NCBI GenBank assembly: GCA_028554755.1
Contig: JAPTOF010000015.1
Span: forward strand, 310,001-374,000
Length of the DNA: 64,000 bases
Origin: Cordia subcordata
Lineage: Eukaryota; Streptophyta; Magnoliopsida; Boraginales; Cordiaceae
Reading direction: 5' to 3'
This document shows, piece after piece, positions 1 to 11,349 of the stretch (position 1 is the first letter of the stretch; every line of letters starts with the position of its first letter). Made by a program: the position numbers and the translations under genes. The notes beneath the pieces were generated by a model. The model saw nothing but the letters and a program-made list of their open reading frames with translations, did no database searches and had not been told where the DNA came from.

Positions 1-245
1 AGCACCCTATTTTCAAACTTCATAAGTTCGAAGTTATGCTTTCAACCTTTTGTAGTTCGAGTAAGAAAATCCTGCAAACCCTAGTACCCTATTTTCGAAC
101 TTCAAAAGTTCGAACTTATGCTTTCGAACTTTTGAAGTTCGAGCAAGAAAATATAAAGTTCGATATCGAAGCTTCGTAATTCGAATATATTTTCGAACTT
201 TCGAAGTCCGATATCGAGTTTTCAACCTTCGTGATCGAGTTTCAT
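1..245. repeat. TTCGAA-rich palindromic repeat tract
   Basis: The short module TTCGAACTT / AAGTTCGAA recurs here in both orientations (around 24-32, 94-115, 123-142, 194-207, 247-258), so the tract is locally self-complementary and could form small hairpins. The open frame running through it on the minus strand (34-225) only reflects the repeat and its lack of stops. No gene or transposon family was recognised. It lies at the window edge, so its full extent is unknown. Confidence 0.7.
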
Positions 246-366
246 AAGTTCGAAAAGTCTACTTTTGCTACTCCCCTCAAAATTAGATTATTTTTAGAAA
301 TAAATTAAAAAATAAGGTTAAAAATAAAAATAACCCCTCAATGCACTTTACGAGGCTAATCCAAGC

Positions 367-1577
367 ATGTATTATAAAAGTGCAGCAGCGAGTAAGATTA
401 CCCATTTGGCGTTCGCTGATGATGTTATTATATTCTCAAATGGTACGAAGCAAGTGGTTAGGAAAATTTGTCAGTTGTCAGATCATTATGAGGCGGTGTC
501 GGGGCAAAAATTGAATAAAGAGAAGAGTGGATTTGTTTTATCTAGCTAAGCATCAATGAACAGTGCCATTATTATTGCCGACGCTACAGGGTTTGTACAG
601 CACCATCTTCCTATTACGTATAAAGGAGCTCCACTTTACGAGGGAAGAAAAAAAAATTATTTCTCTTTAATCCTGTAATTGAGAAATTACAATCTACAAT
701 TGGAGGGTGGGAATCTAAATTGTTGTCTGCAGGGGAAGATAGGTTTTGCTTCAAAGTGTCATCAACTCCATGCCGTTACATATCATGCATATATTGAAAA
801 TCCCAGAAGGAGTGATTCTGAGGCTCGAAAAAATGTTTAACATACAAATTCCTCTGGGGAGATAGGGGAGGGCAAAGAGCGACACATTGGGCGTCATGGA
901 GCCGAGCTTGTTTACCTTATGCAGAGGGCGGGTTGGGATTCTATTCATTAAAAGATGTAAATAGTGCCATGAGTCCGAAGTTGTGGTGGAGATGTCGTAC
1001 CTCTAAGTGTCCATGGGCCATTTTCATGAGAAACAGATATTACAAAGGGGGACAAATAGAGGAAGCAATCATAAAAGTTACTGATTCAGCAGGATGGAAA
1101 AGAATTCAACCATGTGCAGCATTGGGGGAGAGACTCTTGCGCTGGAAGATTGGAGAGGGAAATGTACTTTTCTGGAAGGATATTTGGTGGGGAGACAAAA
1201 CTCTTTGCCATGACTTTAAGATCATAGGCGACCCGTTATTAGAAGTTAAAGAAGTGAAGATTGATGATCAGTTAAACGACAACATTTTATATAACTTGCT
1301 TCCACGTCAACTTGCAGATAAAAATAAAATAGCGCGTGCTTTTTGGAGATTTAGTTGATCAGCCTCTGTGGGCAGCGGAAGCAAAAGATAAGTTCACGTT
1401 GGCTTCTGCTTGGAATGAAGTTCGAGTTAAACACCAGTCCTCGATGGTATTTACCAGGCTATGGCATAAAAACATACAACTGAAGGTTTCGTTTTTTGTT
1501 TGGCGTGCGCTTAATGGGTGATTCCTACTGATCAATGTCTCAAAAAGAGGGGAGTTCTTCTGGCATCCAAGTGTCAA
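367..1577 (+). pseudogene. LINE reverse transcriptase C-terminal half plus zf-RVT region
   Basis: The segment at 367-549 carries the catalytic-loop motif LAFADDVIIFS, which is the FADD version of the YxDD box of LINE reverse transcriptases. The frame then breaks at about 547. It resumes with thumb and connector sequence such as GEGNVLFWKDIWWGD (933-1358), and then a zf-RVT-like stretch with FTLASAWNEV and VSFFVWRALNG (1336-1521). A further stretch at about 1550-1650 reads CQRCEEEETLEHVL, the Cys/His part of zf-RVT. At least three breaks separate these pieces. The catalytic Asp pair is present, but no continuous protein can be made. Confidence 0.85.
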
Positions 1578-1946
1578 CGATGTGAAGAGGAAGAAACTCT
1601 AGAGCATGTCCTTTATGGTGAACGCAAGATTGCTCTTGTTTGGTAGCACTTTGTAGAGCTCTTTAATATAAGGTGGTGTATGCATAATTCTCTCCGCAAT
1701 GTCCCAATGAATTGGTTTACTTCTGGGAAATTTAATGGTGTTGGACATATTCAAATTGTCATCCATATGTTGATTGTTTGGTTTGCATGGATGGAACGAA
1801 ATGAATCTAAACATTGAGGTGTCTTATTCTCCTCGGATAGGATAATGAAAAAGATGTATATGGCAGTTGAGAGGATGGTTAGCGCAAAGCTTTTGACGGC
1901 CTAATTCTAGAGAGGTGATAGAAGCATTATTAATTTATTCAGCGGC

Positions 1947-2540
1947 GTGAGATTGGAGTCGAGAGTAAGAGTTATGAGAATGGTCAAGTGGTACCCTCCG
2001 GGCCCAGATTGGCTGAAACTGATTATGGATGGTAGTGTGCATGCTTCTAATAGCCAGGCGGGTGACGGGGGTGTGCTCCCTGATCAAATGGGTAATCTTA
2101 TTGTGGCTTTCGTTGAACCATACGAGATTGGTACGTCAGTGTTACAAGCGGAACTATATGCTCTTTCACGTGGTCTTGAGATTTGCTTGAATAATGGTTG
2201 GAAAAAGATATGGGTGAAAATGGATTCACTGATTGTGGTTCAATATATGAATAACAGCGAGGTTGGGCAATGGAATGTTTGTTATGACATACACAGGGCA
2301 TGAGAATTAATCTCGAGAGTCAAATGTAGGGTTTCTCACATTCTTCGAGAACGTAGTGCGGTGGTTGACTTGTTGGCTAATTTGGGCATTCATCTTTGTA
2401 AGCCTAGGCTAGTGCACTCGACTAAAGATACTGCTAGGCTGAATGGGCTTTTTCGAGGTGATAAATTGGGTTTGCACTCGTCACTAGGATTCATTCCATT
2501 TTCATGTAGTGATTGGCATGTCAATCAAAGTATCTAGGAG
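1947..2540 (+). pseudogene. LINE RNase H domain (plant type, RVT_3)
   Basis: The frame 1947-2303 reads as a plant LINE C-terminal RNase H. The first catalytic Asp is in LIMDGSV, the Glu in QAELYAL, and the second Asp in VKMDSLIVV. A stop at 2301 interrupts it. The same frame continues with HILRERSAVVDLLANLG, which holds the last conserved Asp. All four acidic positions are therefore recognisable although the ORF is broken. RNase H would remove the RNA strand after first-strand cDNA synthesis. Confidence 0.82.
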
Positions 2541-2648
2541 TAGAAATAAGAGGTCTTGGTTTGGTCCGCCTCTCATTCTTGTACTTTTTCTTTATTGTTT
2601 CAATAAAATTTGGGGAGTGCCGTCTCCCTATCGCCAAAAAAAAAAAAT

Positions 2649-4105
2649 CAAGTAGCATACAAGAATGAGATGCACGCTCAACAAAATGAAGAAATACATA
2701 GTAAAGGTTTACTAGATTACACCACAAAGCTAACTGCCACAAATTGATCCTATCATAAACTTAATTACGGCTCAAAAAAATGATAAAGCCGAGCCACAAA
2801 GTTAATTGCAGCTGAAGCCGAAAGGTTGTAAATCTAATTACAGCAAAGACATAAACTTAATTACAACGAAAAGGAAAAATCTAGGCCATAAAGTGAATTA
2901 CAGTAGTTTTTGGATAGTTCTAAGCCAACATTATGCTAATTATGACTAAGTTAAGGATAAGACTGAGCTATGGAGCTAAAGGATAGATATTGATTAAGGT
3001 ATGGTGGTTTTGGGAACCTTTTCTCTATGGCCTTGATGAGCTTTTATAGCTACTGCTTCCCGAAATCTTTTAATTAATTGTGATTCCTACGTCTTCTATA
3101 GTTGTTGAAGCTCTAACCGAATTCCATGCTTCATTCTTATCCCTTCTGTTTTAGCGTTGTACGTTTCATTTGACTTGGTTTCTTTATTTGAATTAAGCAC
3201 GTGCATGTCATGTGTCGACTTATTATTCTTGGCCCAGGATTGGCCTCAATATTCATTCTAGCTATGTATTGGCCTTGGACTCCTCACATCTTGAACTCTC
3301 TTCTTCGGCCATTAGCTGACAAGATACAAATTTTAGGTGTAAAAAATGCCTCCCATAAACTATTTGAACGACGTTGTGGAGTTTGAACTACTTATGATCA
3401 CAGTCTCGTGACTTGCGCCTCTAAAGCGATTGATCTTCTGCGTACCATATCCCATGCGATTCGCTTGGTATAGAGTTCTCTCTCGCATTAAATTCATGTC
3501 GTAGCCTATCGACCTTGATCATCGATTCTGCTAACCTGAAGCCTCCACATGTTCCACTAAGTTCTTCACTGCACGTTTCTTTCGGCATTGAGCCTGAGCA
3601 AATTTGATGTCTTTACGTTTTTCTAGTATTTTCATTATTACAGGACACAATCTCTAAACCCCCGTTAATGCAATTTCAATTAGCATAAATCAATCATCGT
3701 TAATCACCTTTAGAAAGGCATTCGTTCATTCACCTTCATCTTTTAGTCCTTTCTTCGTCCTTACAAAGTGTTTGTAGAAAAGATAATTGTCCAGAGTCCT
3801 ATGGTGCTCTCTTATCTCCCTCATTACATTGTTGGTTTTGTGGATTCCTTCTTCTCGATTCTGTTAATAAAGCAATATGTCATTGCATCTCTTGCATCAT
3901 CTAAGCCTACTGCAACATTACCTGCTCCTACTATGCCAACTGCTGCCTTAATTGCTCCATTGCTCGAGATACTGTAGCATCTACATCTTCTTGCGTAAGC
4001 TGGCCATAACGAAGGATATCATGTGTGAGAGCACGAGTTAATACAAATGCTTGTGATCCTAACCCTTTACTAGCCCACTTGTTGTTTTTTGAAATAATTG
4101 ATCGT
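2649..4105. other. No gene recognised
   Basis: The first 250 bases contain loosely repeated TTAATTAC-type words (2755-2900), such as CATAAACTTAATTAC. The rest is anonymous sequence without a domain I recognise. The two open frames here (3201-3386 and 3768-3977, +) lack any family signature and any codon-level sign of a gene. The minus strand at about 3740-4080 might be degraded retrotransposon gag, but the match is too weak to claim. Confidence 0.5.
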
Positions 4106-4109
4106 GATC

Positions 4110-5529
4110 AATTGATGGTAATTATCTACGGACTACAATCTATTGGAAATAGCTACCAAAATATTTCTGTAGGTCGTTTTCCTACTGAATTAAAGAAATA
4201 AAATTTATTTTAATTATTCAATTGATAATATTTTTATTTTTAAATAAAGGTATTATACATATTTTAAAAATATCAACATATACTAAATATAAGTAGACTA
4301 AACCAAACTAATTTTTATATATTTTTTCCACCTTATGTCGTAGAAAATAGCATGGTAAATTTTCGCAGGTAATTAAATATGGACTACAATTTGTTACAAA
4401 TCGCTCTAGAAATATTTCTGTAGGTCATTTTCCTACATATTTCCTACAAAATTAAAGAAATAAAATTTATTTTAATTATTCCATCGATAAGCTATAGAAA
4501 ATAGCTACGAATAAATTTACATAAATAGTTACCTATAGACTATAATCTGTTAGAAATAGCTACAGAGATATTTCCCTAGGTCATTTCCTACAGACTTTCT
4601 ATGGAGTTAAAGAAATAAAATTTATTTTAGTTATTTCGTCGTTAAATTGTAGGAAATAGCTATGAATTAATTTCCATAGGTAATTACCTACAGAACGCAA
4701 TCTGCTGGAAATAGTTAGGAAAATATTTCTACAGGTCAACTATGAAATTTTGATAGAATTTATTTTAATTATTTTGTCGTTAAGTCGTAGAAAATAAGTA
4801 CAGATAAATTTCTATATATAGTTACCCATGAACTACAATCCGTTGGAAATTGCTATGAAAATATATCCGTTGGTCATTTCCTATTGAGTTTAAAAAATTA
4901 AAGAAATAAAATTTATTTTAATGATTTCATTGGTAAGTCATCAAAAATAACTATGAATAAATTTCCGTAGGTAATTACTTACGGGATACAATCTGTTGGA
5001 AATAGCTATGAAACATTTTTCGTAGGTCATTTTCTACAAAATTCATATGAAATTAACAAATAAAATTATTTCTTAATTTATTTTTATTATTCCATCGATA
5101 AGCCGTAGGAGATAGCTATTGATAAATTTCCCTAGGTAATTGTCTACGAAGTACAATTTGCTAGAAATAGCTACAGAAATATTTCTGTTGGTCATTTCCT
5201 ACGAACTTCCTACAGAATTTAATTTATTTCAATTATTCTGTTAGTAAGCCGTAGGAAATAGCTACAGAAAAATTTCTATAGGTAATTACATACGACTTTT
5301 AAAAAATAACATTTAACGTTATATAATTTTTAATTATTCTGTTGGTAAGCTGTAGAAAATTGCTATGAATTGGCAATGGAATTATGTCCGTAGATCTTTT
5401 CCAATGAAAAAGCAATGGAAATCAAAATATGCCAACTTTGCTACAGCTTTTCATAGAAAAGATATTGGAAATTAGCAACGGAAAATTTCTTATTGGTTTC
5501 CGTCGAAAATTGCGATTTTACTCGTAGTG
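4110..5529. mobile_element. CACTA-like terminal fragment with tandem subterminal repeats
   Basis: Seven degenerate units of roughly 140-160 bp each carry a core like TTGGAAATAGCTAC followed by AAATATTTCTGTAGGTC. They are near 4143, 4395, 4548, 4708, 4847, 4999 and 5160. The fragment ends at 5529 with ACTCGTAGTG, the inverted form of a CACTA terminus (compare CACTACAAG). Tandem or inverted subterminal repeats next to CACTA ends are usual for En/Spm-type elements. No matching left terminus was found, so this is probably one end of a larger, partly deleted element. The nearest left candidate (CACTTGTTG near 4074) is too different to accept. Confidence 0.55.
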
Positions 5530-6100
5530 GATGCATTAATAGGAAAAAGTAATGACTTTCCTATAACTCTAGAAGGTACACGTATGGTCTATATTTACTT
5601 TGTTTTCATTTTATAAACTTTTAAATTTATAATTTCTTATTTATTTTTATATAGATCACTTTTATCTCATTGATTTTGGCTATCCCAATATGACTAGAAT
5701 CCTTACTCCGTACAGAAGGCAAAGATATCATATGCAAGATTATTAGGAAATAGGATGACCACAAAGCAAATTTGAGTTATTTAATTCTGCATTGCATAAT
5801 GTGATTGAACAGAGTTTTTGAGTATTGAAGAAAAGATTGTTCATTCTAAACTTAATGCCAAATTATCTAGTTAGAAGGCAAAGATTGTTGTATAATATAC
5901 AATTTTATTTGTATGGAACATGCTCCAGATGAACTATTTAAGGAATTTTCAGAGAAGATATGGTGGTCCTAAGTGAGCAGGAGTTAGGAGTAGAGCAAGT
6001 GGACATACAAGTTGACGTTACCTACTTAACACAAATGGCTTAGTTTAGAGATCAAATTGCCACACAAGTGTGGAATTATAGACATGTTTGATATGGTTAG
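5530..6100 (+). pseudogene. PIF/Harbinger transposase, 3' part (DDE_4 nuclease)
   Basis: Directly after the CACTA-like end, a partial exon reads DALIGKSNDFPITLE. A probable GT...AG intron follows (about 5578-5655). The next exon reads HFYLIDFGYPNM, LTPYRRQRYHMQDY and SALHNVIEQSF, then RQRLLYNIQFYLYG, and the coding relic ends with the C-terminal motif FRDQIATQVWNY. These are the hallmarks of plant PIF/Harbinger transposases: the second catalytic Asp in the DFGYPN box, and the RxVIExxF helix with the Glu. In-frame stops after MQDY and after QSF show it is a pseudogene. The 5' half is not in the window, or was displaced by the element to its left. Confidence 0.82.
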
Positions 6101-6104
6101 TGAT

Positions 6105-6458
6105 TGTTGGAGAAAAACATGCAAACACGAAGAATACTAGAAGAAAAACGGACATAGAAGAATTACGTGGTTAGACCGTAAAGCCCACGTCCATGGACAG
6201 CAGAGAACAATTCATTATCGATTAGCGAATATTATAAGGCTTACTCTAGTTTCTCTCTCACCCATAATACTATGTCCTCACCCTTATTTATAGTACACAA
6301 GTATCCTAATCAGTATTCTACAAGGAAAAGGAAATAGTATACTATAAGGAAAAAGACACATATTAATTATGTATTGTAATGGTAACAAGCAAATAAGGTA
6401 AATGCTAATAAGGAAATTTGATATTCTTGTTGCTCAAGAATACGGGCCACATTTAACA
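6105..6458 (-). repeat. 3' LTR of the copia at 6105-11708
   Basis: This 354-bp block matches 11350-11708 along its whole length, beginning TGTTGGAGAAAAACATGCAA and ending GGGCCACATTTAACA. A TATA-like CTATAAAT on the minus strand (about 6290-6297) marks the promoter region of the LTR. The sequence next to it on the right (6459-6476) is purine-rich on the minus strand and probably contains the polypurine tract. Confidence 0.93.
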
Positions 6459-6534
6459 AATCTCTACCTTGGCACGTATTCGCTTCAATCAACACATCAT
6501 CCTCCTTACTGCCAACTGCCCCTAAGGGCTCAAT

Positions 6535-7081
6535 GCTGCATACTGCAAATAGCAACCAAGTCCAAGCAATGCTTGAACTTGCTGACTGGAAGCAAATTGG
6601 TCATCGTATCTGCTAGATTTTCATCAGTAGAAATTTTCTACACCGATATGATCCCTTGTGATACAACATCTCTGATAAAGTGATATCTAATGTCAATGTG
6701 TTTAGTCCTCTCATGATACATTTGATTCTTCGTCAGATGGATTGCACTCTGACTATCACAAAAGACTGTACTTGTATCTTGCTGCAGTCCAAGATCACAA
6801 ACCAGGCCTTGTAACCATATGGCCTCCTTCACAGCTTCTGCAATTGCCATGTACTCCGCCTCAATAGTTGACAATGCCACAGTAGACTGTAATGTCACTT
6901 TCCAACTGATGGCATATCTAGAGAGCATAAACACATAACTCGTCAGGGATATTCTCTTATCAAGGTCACTCGCAAAGTCTGAATCACAATAACCCACCAA
7001 CCTCGCGCAATCTCCAGTCATCTTGCTAAACAACAAACCTTCACTCGCAATGCCATGCAAATATCTCATTATCCATTTCAC
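6535..7081 (-). pseudogene. Copia RNase H domain
   Basis: The minus-strand frame 6638-7081 contains VGYCDSDFASD (first catalytic Asp), STIEAEYMA (Glu), STVFCDSQSAI (Asp) and the terminal RTKHIDIRYHF, all standard for copia RNase H. A stop at about 6638 cuts it. The same frame continues with STDENLADTM and KFKHCLDLV, so about 30 C-terminal residues lie beyond the stop. Another stop near 7105 separates it from the reverse transcriptase. The catalytic acids are intact, but the ORF is not. Confidence 0.9.
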
Positions 7082-7105
7082 CGCTTCCCAGTGTGCTTTC
7101 CTAGG

Positions 7106-8320
7106 TCATGCCATATACCTGCTCACAACACTAACTGCATGTAAAATGTCAGGACGAGTGCACACCAAAGCATACATCAAGCTACCAACAGCACTCGAGT
7201 ATGAAACATGAGACATATGCTTCATCTCCTCCTCGATTTTAGGTGACAAATCTACAGATAACTTGAAATGAGCAGTAAGCGACACACTCACAGGCTTAGC
7301 TTTATGTATCCCGAAACGCTCCAGCACCTTCTTAATATTACTTTGTTGAGACAAGAATAGCTTCCCAGCGTTTCCATCCCTGCGAATCTCCATGCCAAGA
7401 ATTTTCTTTGTTGCTCTAAGATCCTTCATCTCAAACACATCACCCAGCTGCTTCTTTAATTCGTTGATGGCAAACATACTTTTAGCAGCAATAAGCATAT
7501 CATCAACATACAACAATAAGTACACAAATGAACCATCTGGAAGCTTCTTGAGATACACACAACTGTCATAAGCACTCCTTGTATATCCAGCGCCTACCAT
7601 GAATGTGTCAAATCTCTTGTACCACTGCCGAGGCGATTGTTTCAACCCATACAAGGACTTCTTCAGTTTGCAAACATGATTCTCCTTACCAGGAGTTACA
7701 TACGCCTCCGGTTGACTCATGTAAATCTGCTCGTCAAGATCACCATGCAAAAATGTCATTTTCACATCTAACTGCCTAAGCTCTAAGTCATGAAAAGCAA
7801 CCAAGGCAAGTAAAACCCTGACGGAACTATGCTTCACAACCAGAGAGAACACTTCGTTGAAGTCAACACCCTCCCTTTGTGTATAGCCTTTTGCCACCAA
7901 TTGTGCCTTGTATTGAGGACCTTCAACCCCTGGAGCACCTTCCTTTTTCTTGTAAACCCATTTACAACTAACAACTCGCTGTCCCTTAGGTAATTCAACA
8001 AGCTCCCATGTTTGATTCTTCTGAAGAGACTCAATCTCCTCACTCATGGCACATACCCTATCTTTCCCAGATATGGCCTTTTTGCATGAATTCCGCTTAT
8101 GTCCTTCAATGGTTTTAGCAACAATCAAAGCATAAGCAACAAGATTAGCGTATCCATACTTTTGAGGCTCTCTAATTTGTCTCCTTTCTCTCCCAGTAGC
8201 AATATTGTACTTCTGTTGTTTGGGAACATTTTGATCATGCAGCTTAGTTGGTTGAGTCGGCTGAATTAGATATCTACTACTACTAGATGGAACATTTGGA
8301 ACATCAGAAAATACCTCCAC
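7106..8320 (-). pseudogene. Copia reverse transcriptase (RVT_2)
   Basis: This 404-codon open stretch is the best preserved piece of the element. It has the entry motif CKWVYKKKEG, then QLVAKGYTQREGVDFNEVFS, the finger/palm Asp in LDVKMTFLHGDL, YGLKQSPRQWYKRFD, and the catalytic LLLYVDDMLIAA. It ends with ARPDI-like CTRPDILHAVSVVSRY at the junction to RNase H. Family members normally have this region fused in one pol ORF. Here a stop near 7105 and breaks to the right (8320-8430) isolate it. It retains the YVDD box, so it may have decayed relatively late. Confidence 0.92.
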
Positions 8321-8431
8321 TTGCTCTTTGATATCGTGGTCTAAACCAGCTACCGCTTTCTTCTTTTCTTAGTCTTCATTAAATGTGACATCCCTGCTGA
8401 CGAGGAAACCTGGAGACTTTGGATCTGTCCA

Positions 8432-8957
8432 TCAAAACCTGTAACCTTTCCTCTCGGACGCATAGCCTAAGAATATGCATTTCTTTGCCCTCGGCTCCAA
8501 CTTGCCATCCTTTATGTAAGCATATACAGGGCAACCGAACACCCTCAATCGAGAGTAGTCAACAGGCTTACCGGACCATAACTCAAAAGGAGTTTTCAAT
8601 TCAATAGCTTTGGATTGAGACATATTCATCAAGTAGCACGTCGTATTAATAGCTTTAGCCCAAACGTTTTGACTCAAGCCAGAATGGGAGAGCATACAAT
8701 GAGCTCTGTCCACCAGAGTTCTATTCATGCATTCTACAACTCCATTTTGTTATGGTGTCCCTACACATATGCGGTATCTCACAATGCCATGTTTTCTGCA
8801 GAACTCATCAAACTCTTTATTGCAGTATTCCAACCCATTGTCAGTCCTAAGATGCTTGATCTATTTACTAGTCTGCTTCTCAATCAACGTCTTCCACTTG
8901 ACAAATGTTGAAAATGCCTCATCTTTAGTTTTCAAGAAGTATACCTACACCATCTGA
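8432..8957 (-). pseudogene. Copia integrase, catalytic core to C-terminal part
   Basis: Minus-strand sequence around 8700-8957 encodes the second half of the rve core. The end of that core is the highly conserved NGVVECMNRTLVDRAR-type helix, seen here as MNRTLVDRAHCML at the right end of the frame 8432-8728. It continues with FELWSGKPVDYSRLRVFGCP and KCIFLGYASERKGYRF, the copia integrase tail. Frame changes near 8730 and in 8880-8960 break the core. Integrase would insert the cDNA into the genome. Confidence 0.87.
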
Positions 8958-9830
8958 GAGTATACATCAACGAAAGTGATGTAATACCTGGCACCTTTCT
9001 TCGAAGGAACTTTATTACGACCCCAAAGATCATAATGAATGCAATCAAGTGTACCTTTGGTATTCTCCTGCCCTTTGCTGAACTTTACTCTGGTTTGCTT
9101 TCCAAAGACACAATTCTTGCGAAATTCAATCTTTCCAAATCTTTGTCTACAAAGCAAATCCCTCTTACTCAGCTCGCTCAGTCCTCTCTTGCTCATATGA
9201 CCTAACCTTTTGTGCCATAACTGCGTGGTGTTATTATCACTTTCCTTGGATGCAACAACTGTAACACCTGTAACTGTACTACCTTGAAAAATATATAGGC
9301 TGCCAGTCAAGTTCCCTTTCAAGAGCACAATTGCACCTTTGGTCACCTTTAGGACACCATTCTCACTTCGGTATTTGTACCTATGAGAATCTAAAAGCCC
9401 AAGAGAAATCAAGTTTCTCTTTAGCTTTGGTACATGCCAATAGTCGAGAGATCTTGTAATACCATCAAACATCTTGATATTTACGATGCCCATTCCCTCC
9501 ACCTTCTATGAAAGATCATTGCCTAGAAAGACTTTCCCTTCTCTTTTGGAAGAAGAAGAGAGCCAGTCACGCCTAGAACACATATGAAATGTTGCACCAG
9601 TGTCAAGAATCCATTAATTATGCCACTGTGATGCACTCACAGTCAAAACATCCCCGATACTACTCGAGTTCTCTCCAGTACCATCAGGACTCTCCACCAT
9701 ATTGGCTGAATTCTCCACCTTTTTCTTTTCCTTTTTCAATTTTGGACATTCTTTCTTAATGTGACCTTTCTCACCACACTCGAAACAATGTAGCTTTCTT
9801 ACTCTTGATTTTGACCTTCACTTGCTTTTC
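8945..9830 (-). pseudogene. Copia protease, GAG-pre-integrase and zinc knuckle region
   Basis: From right to left on the minus strand: a CCHC knuckle CFECGEKGHIKKECPK at about 9750-9797, then an aspartic protease WILDTGATFHMC at about 9565-9602 with the DTGA active site, then the substrate-binding part VPKLKRNLISLGLLD (9440-9500). The pre-integrase HHCC segment follows (TQLWHKRLGHMSKRGL and the CVFGKQTRVKF cysteine region). A stop sits just before the protease motif (about 9617), and others lie at the left end. The integrase start reads LDCIHYDLWGRNKVPS. Confidence 0.87.
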
Positions 9831-9834
9831 TTTC

Positions 9835-10485
9835 TACTCGAAAATCCCCTTCTATTTTTCGATCTCCCTCTACTCACTAAACCCTCCCCATGAACTTTTT
9901 CCCTATGTCCCGGAATATGCGTTTGAAGATCCTTCGATTTTAATGAAGCAATCACATCTTCAAAACTAATTTTATCCCTCCTGTACTACATAGTGTCCAC
10001 AAAGTTCATATATAACGGTGGTAAGGAGCATAATAGGATCATAGCTTGGTCTTTGTCATCAATTTTAACACCCACATCCTTCAAAGCAATAAAACAAGAG
10101 GTAAACTCATCAATGTGTTGTTTTAGTGATGTACCTTCTTTCATTCTAAGATGTTACAATTGTTTCTTCGAGTAGAGGCGATTTGTGAGAGATTTTGATG
10201 CATATAATTCCACCAAAGTATTTCAAGCCTTAACTGCTGTCGTCTTATCAGCAATCTCTAGCAATACTTCTCGTCACGGACATGTGTATTGCACTTAGGA
10301 CTTTTGCTTCAAGTTTTTGTCTCGCTGCTAGTTCCATCTTCTCTGGATCACTTCTTCAATAACTTTCCAAAGTCCTTGCATTGTCATAAATGCTTTGAAT
10401 CTAATCCTCCATAGACTGAAACTCATTCTCTCGTCAAACTTCTTGATTTCAAAATTTTTACCTATGGAAGACATCTTTGTTTTTT
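9835..10485 (-). pseudogene. Copia gag (capsid)
   Basis: The likely start is the Met at about 10471, opening MSSIGKNFEIKKFDERMSFS followed by LWRIRFKAFMTMQGLWKVIEE. This is the classic gag N-terminus of copia elements, in which the protein recognises a small Trp-rich fold. The 72-codon open frame at 10328-10546 breaks after 60 residues. Homologous capsid sequence continues in other frames to the basic stretch before the zinc knuckle. Capsid would package the element RNA in cytoplasmic particles. Confidence 0.8.
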
Positions 10486-10560
10486 CAAAACTCGCACTTT
10501 GGGATTGAATTTGGCTCAATGGACCGCAAAAACGGATATAGCACATCGAAAAACCTTAGG

Positions 10561-10760
10561 AACACCCCTGGTCAACTTTGGTCAACACCTGTCAAAGTCA
10601 ACACCGTCCCCAAGCACGCACTTCAGAGTACAATCTGGAAAAACATAGCACAAAAACAGACTCAGCACGTCAAAAAATGTGGGTAAGGCTCTAGTCAAAC
10701 TTGGTCAACCCTTGGTCAATGGTCAACGATCAAAGTCAACCTTCGGTAAAAAGGTCAAAC
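10561..10760 (-). promoter_or_regulatory. Cluster of W-box cores (TTGAC) in the copia leader
   Basis: Eleven GTCAA words occur on the plus strand between 10571 and 10758 (10571, 10581, 10591, 10597, 10669, 10694, 10704, 10715, 10722, 10736, 10754). In the element's own orientation these are TTGAC, the core of WRKY-factor W-boxes, often as TTGACC. They lie between the 5' LTR and the gag start. The repetition is visible. A regulatory role is inference from known stress-responsive plant copia elements. Confidence 0.5.
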
Positions 10761-11328
10761 TGGCTAGAATTGTTTTTTTTTTTTTTTGGGTTTCTGGACT
10801 CAACAGCAAGGCCCCAAAGGAAATAAACATTTTTTTCTTTGGTCTTAAAATAAAAGCCCAACCTAAAAATATTCTCCTTTTACCTTTTGATTCAACTAAG
10901 CCCAAACAAAAAAAAAGTTTCAAAGCCCAAAGCCCAAGACCCAAGACCAAAAGACCTAACCAAATTTGGACAAGACCGCTACCCAGACCTGATCCAAAAA
11001 ACCTAGGCCCAAAGCCCGAAACCCAGACGCTAAACCTGCTTTACAAACCTAAACCAATTCCCAAAAAAAATACCCAAATACCCAAAACCAACCTTAAGAG
11101 CACACAAACTCTATTTTTTTCGCTTGTTCTTCAAACCCAAATGCAAACCACGACCCACCGATGTAAGATTCCTCTCCAGCCACCAACGCTCAGCGTAAAC
11201 AACACCAGAGTACTCCTTACCGAGCAAAGACTTTTGTTTGGTTAGGCACCGTTTGGTTTGAGCAATTTTGGCTTCATGGTGAGCTTTGATTTTTTTTCTT
11301 TTTTTTCCCCTCTCACAGTGGATTAGTA
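10761..11328 (-). other. Untranslated leader of the copia element
   Basis: This stretch lies between the primer-binding site and the W-box cluster. On the plus strand it is rich in CCCAAA/AAGCCC words, giving the Lys/Pro-rich open frame at 10679-11245. That frame is antisense to the element and is probably compositional. No gene was recognised. Confidence 0.65.
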
Positions 11329-11349
11329 CCTAAGCTCTAGATGCCAGTT
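11329..11349 (-). other. Primer-binding site (initiator Met-tRNA type)
   Basis: Immediately inside the 5' LTR the minus strand reads CTGGCATCTAGAGCTTAGG. This is a degraded version of the TGGTATCAGAGC primer-binding site that pairs with the 3' end of initiator tRNA-Met in most plant copia elements. Confidence 0.7.

Larger units (their letters stand above)
340..2648 (+). mobile_element. 5'-truncated LINE (L1-like non-LTR retrotransposon)
   Basis: The order is the C-terminal part of a LINE reverse transcriptase, a zf-RVT-like segment, an RNase H domain, a short 3' UTR and a poly(A) run at about 2636-2648. This is the expected 3' end of a plant L1-type element copied by target-primed reverse transcription. 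The endonuclease and most of the reverse transcriptase are absent, which fits 5' truncation on insertion. Several in-frame stops and frame changes show that it is dead. The left boundary is approximate because no target-site duplication was identified. Confidence 0.88.

Noticed and set aside
1..245. CRISPR-like array of short repeats
   Set aside because: The repeats are palindromic and irregularly spaced with no unique spacers of constant length, and the surrounding DNA is clearly plant.
3740..4080. Gypsy gag remnant on the minus strand
   Set aside because: Only vague similarity of Gln-rich stretches, and no knuckle or other gag motif.
6402..6683. Plus-strand ORFs opposite copia RNase H and RT (also 8419-8957, 9993-10175)
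   Set aside because: They are antisense shadows of minus-strand copia coding sequence.
10679..11245. 188-codon Lys/Pro-rich plus-strand ORF
   Set aside because: It lies antisense in the leader of a minus-strand copia, and its composition follows CCCAAA-type repeats. No domain or start context supports it.
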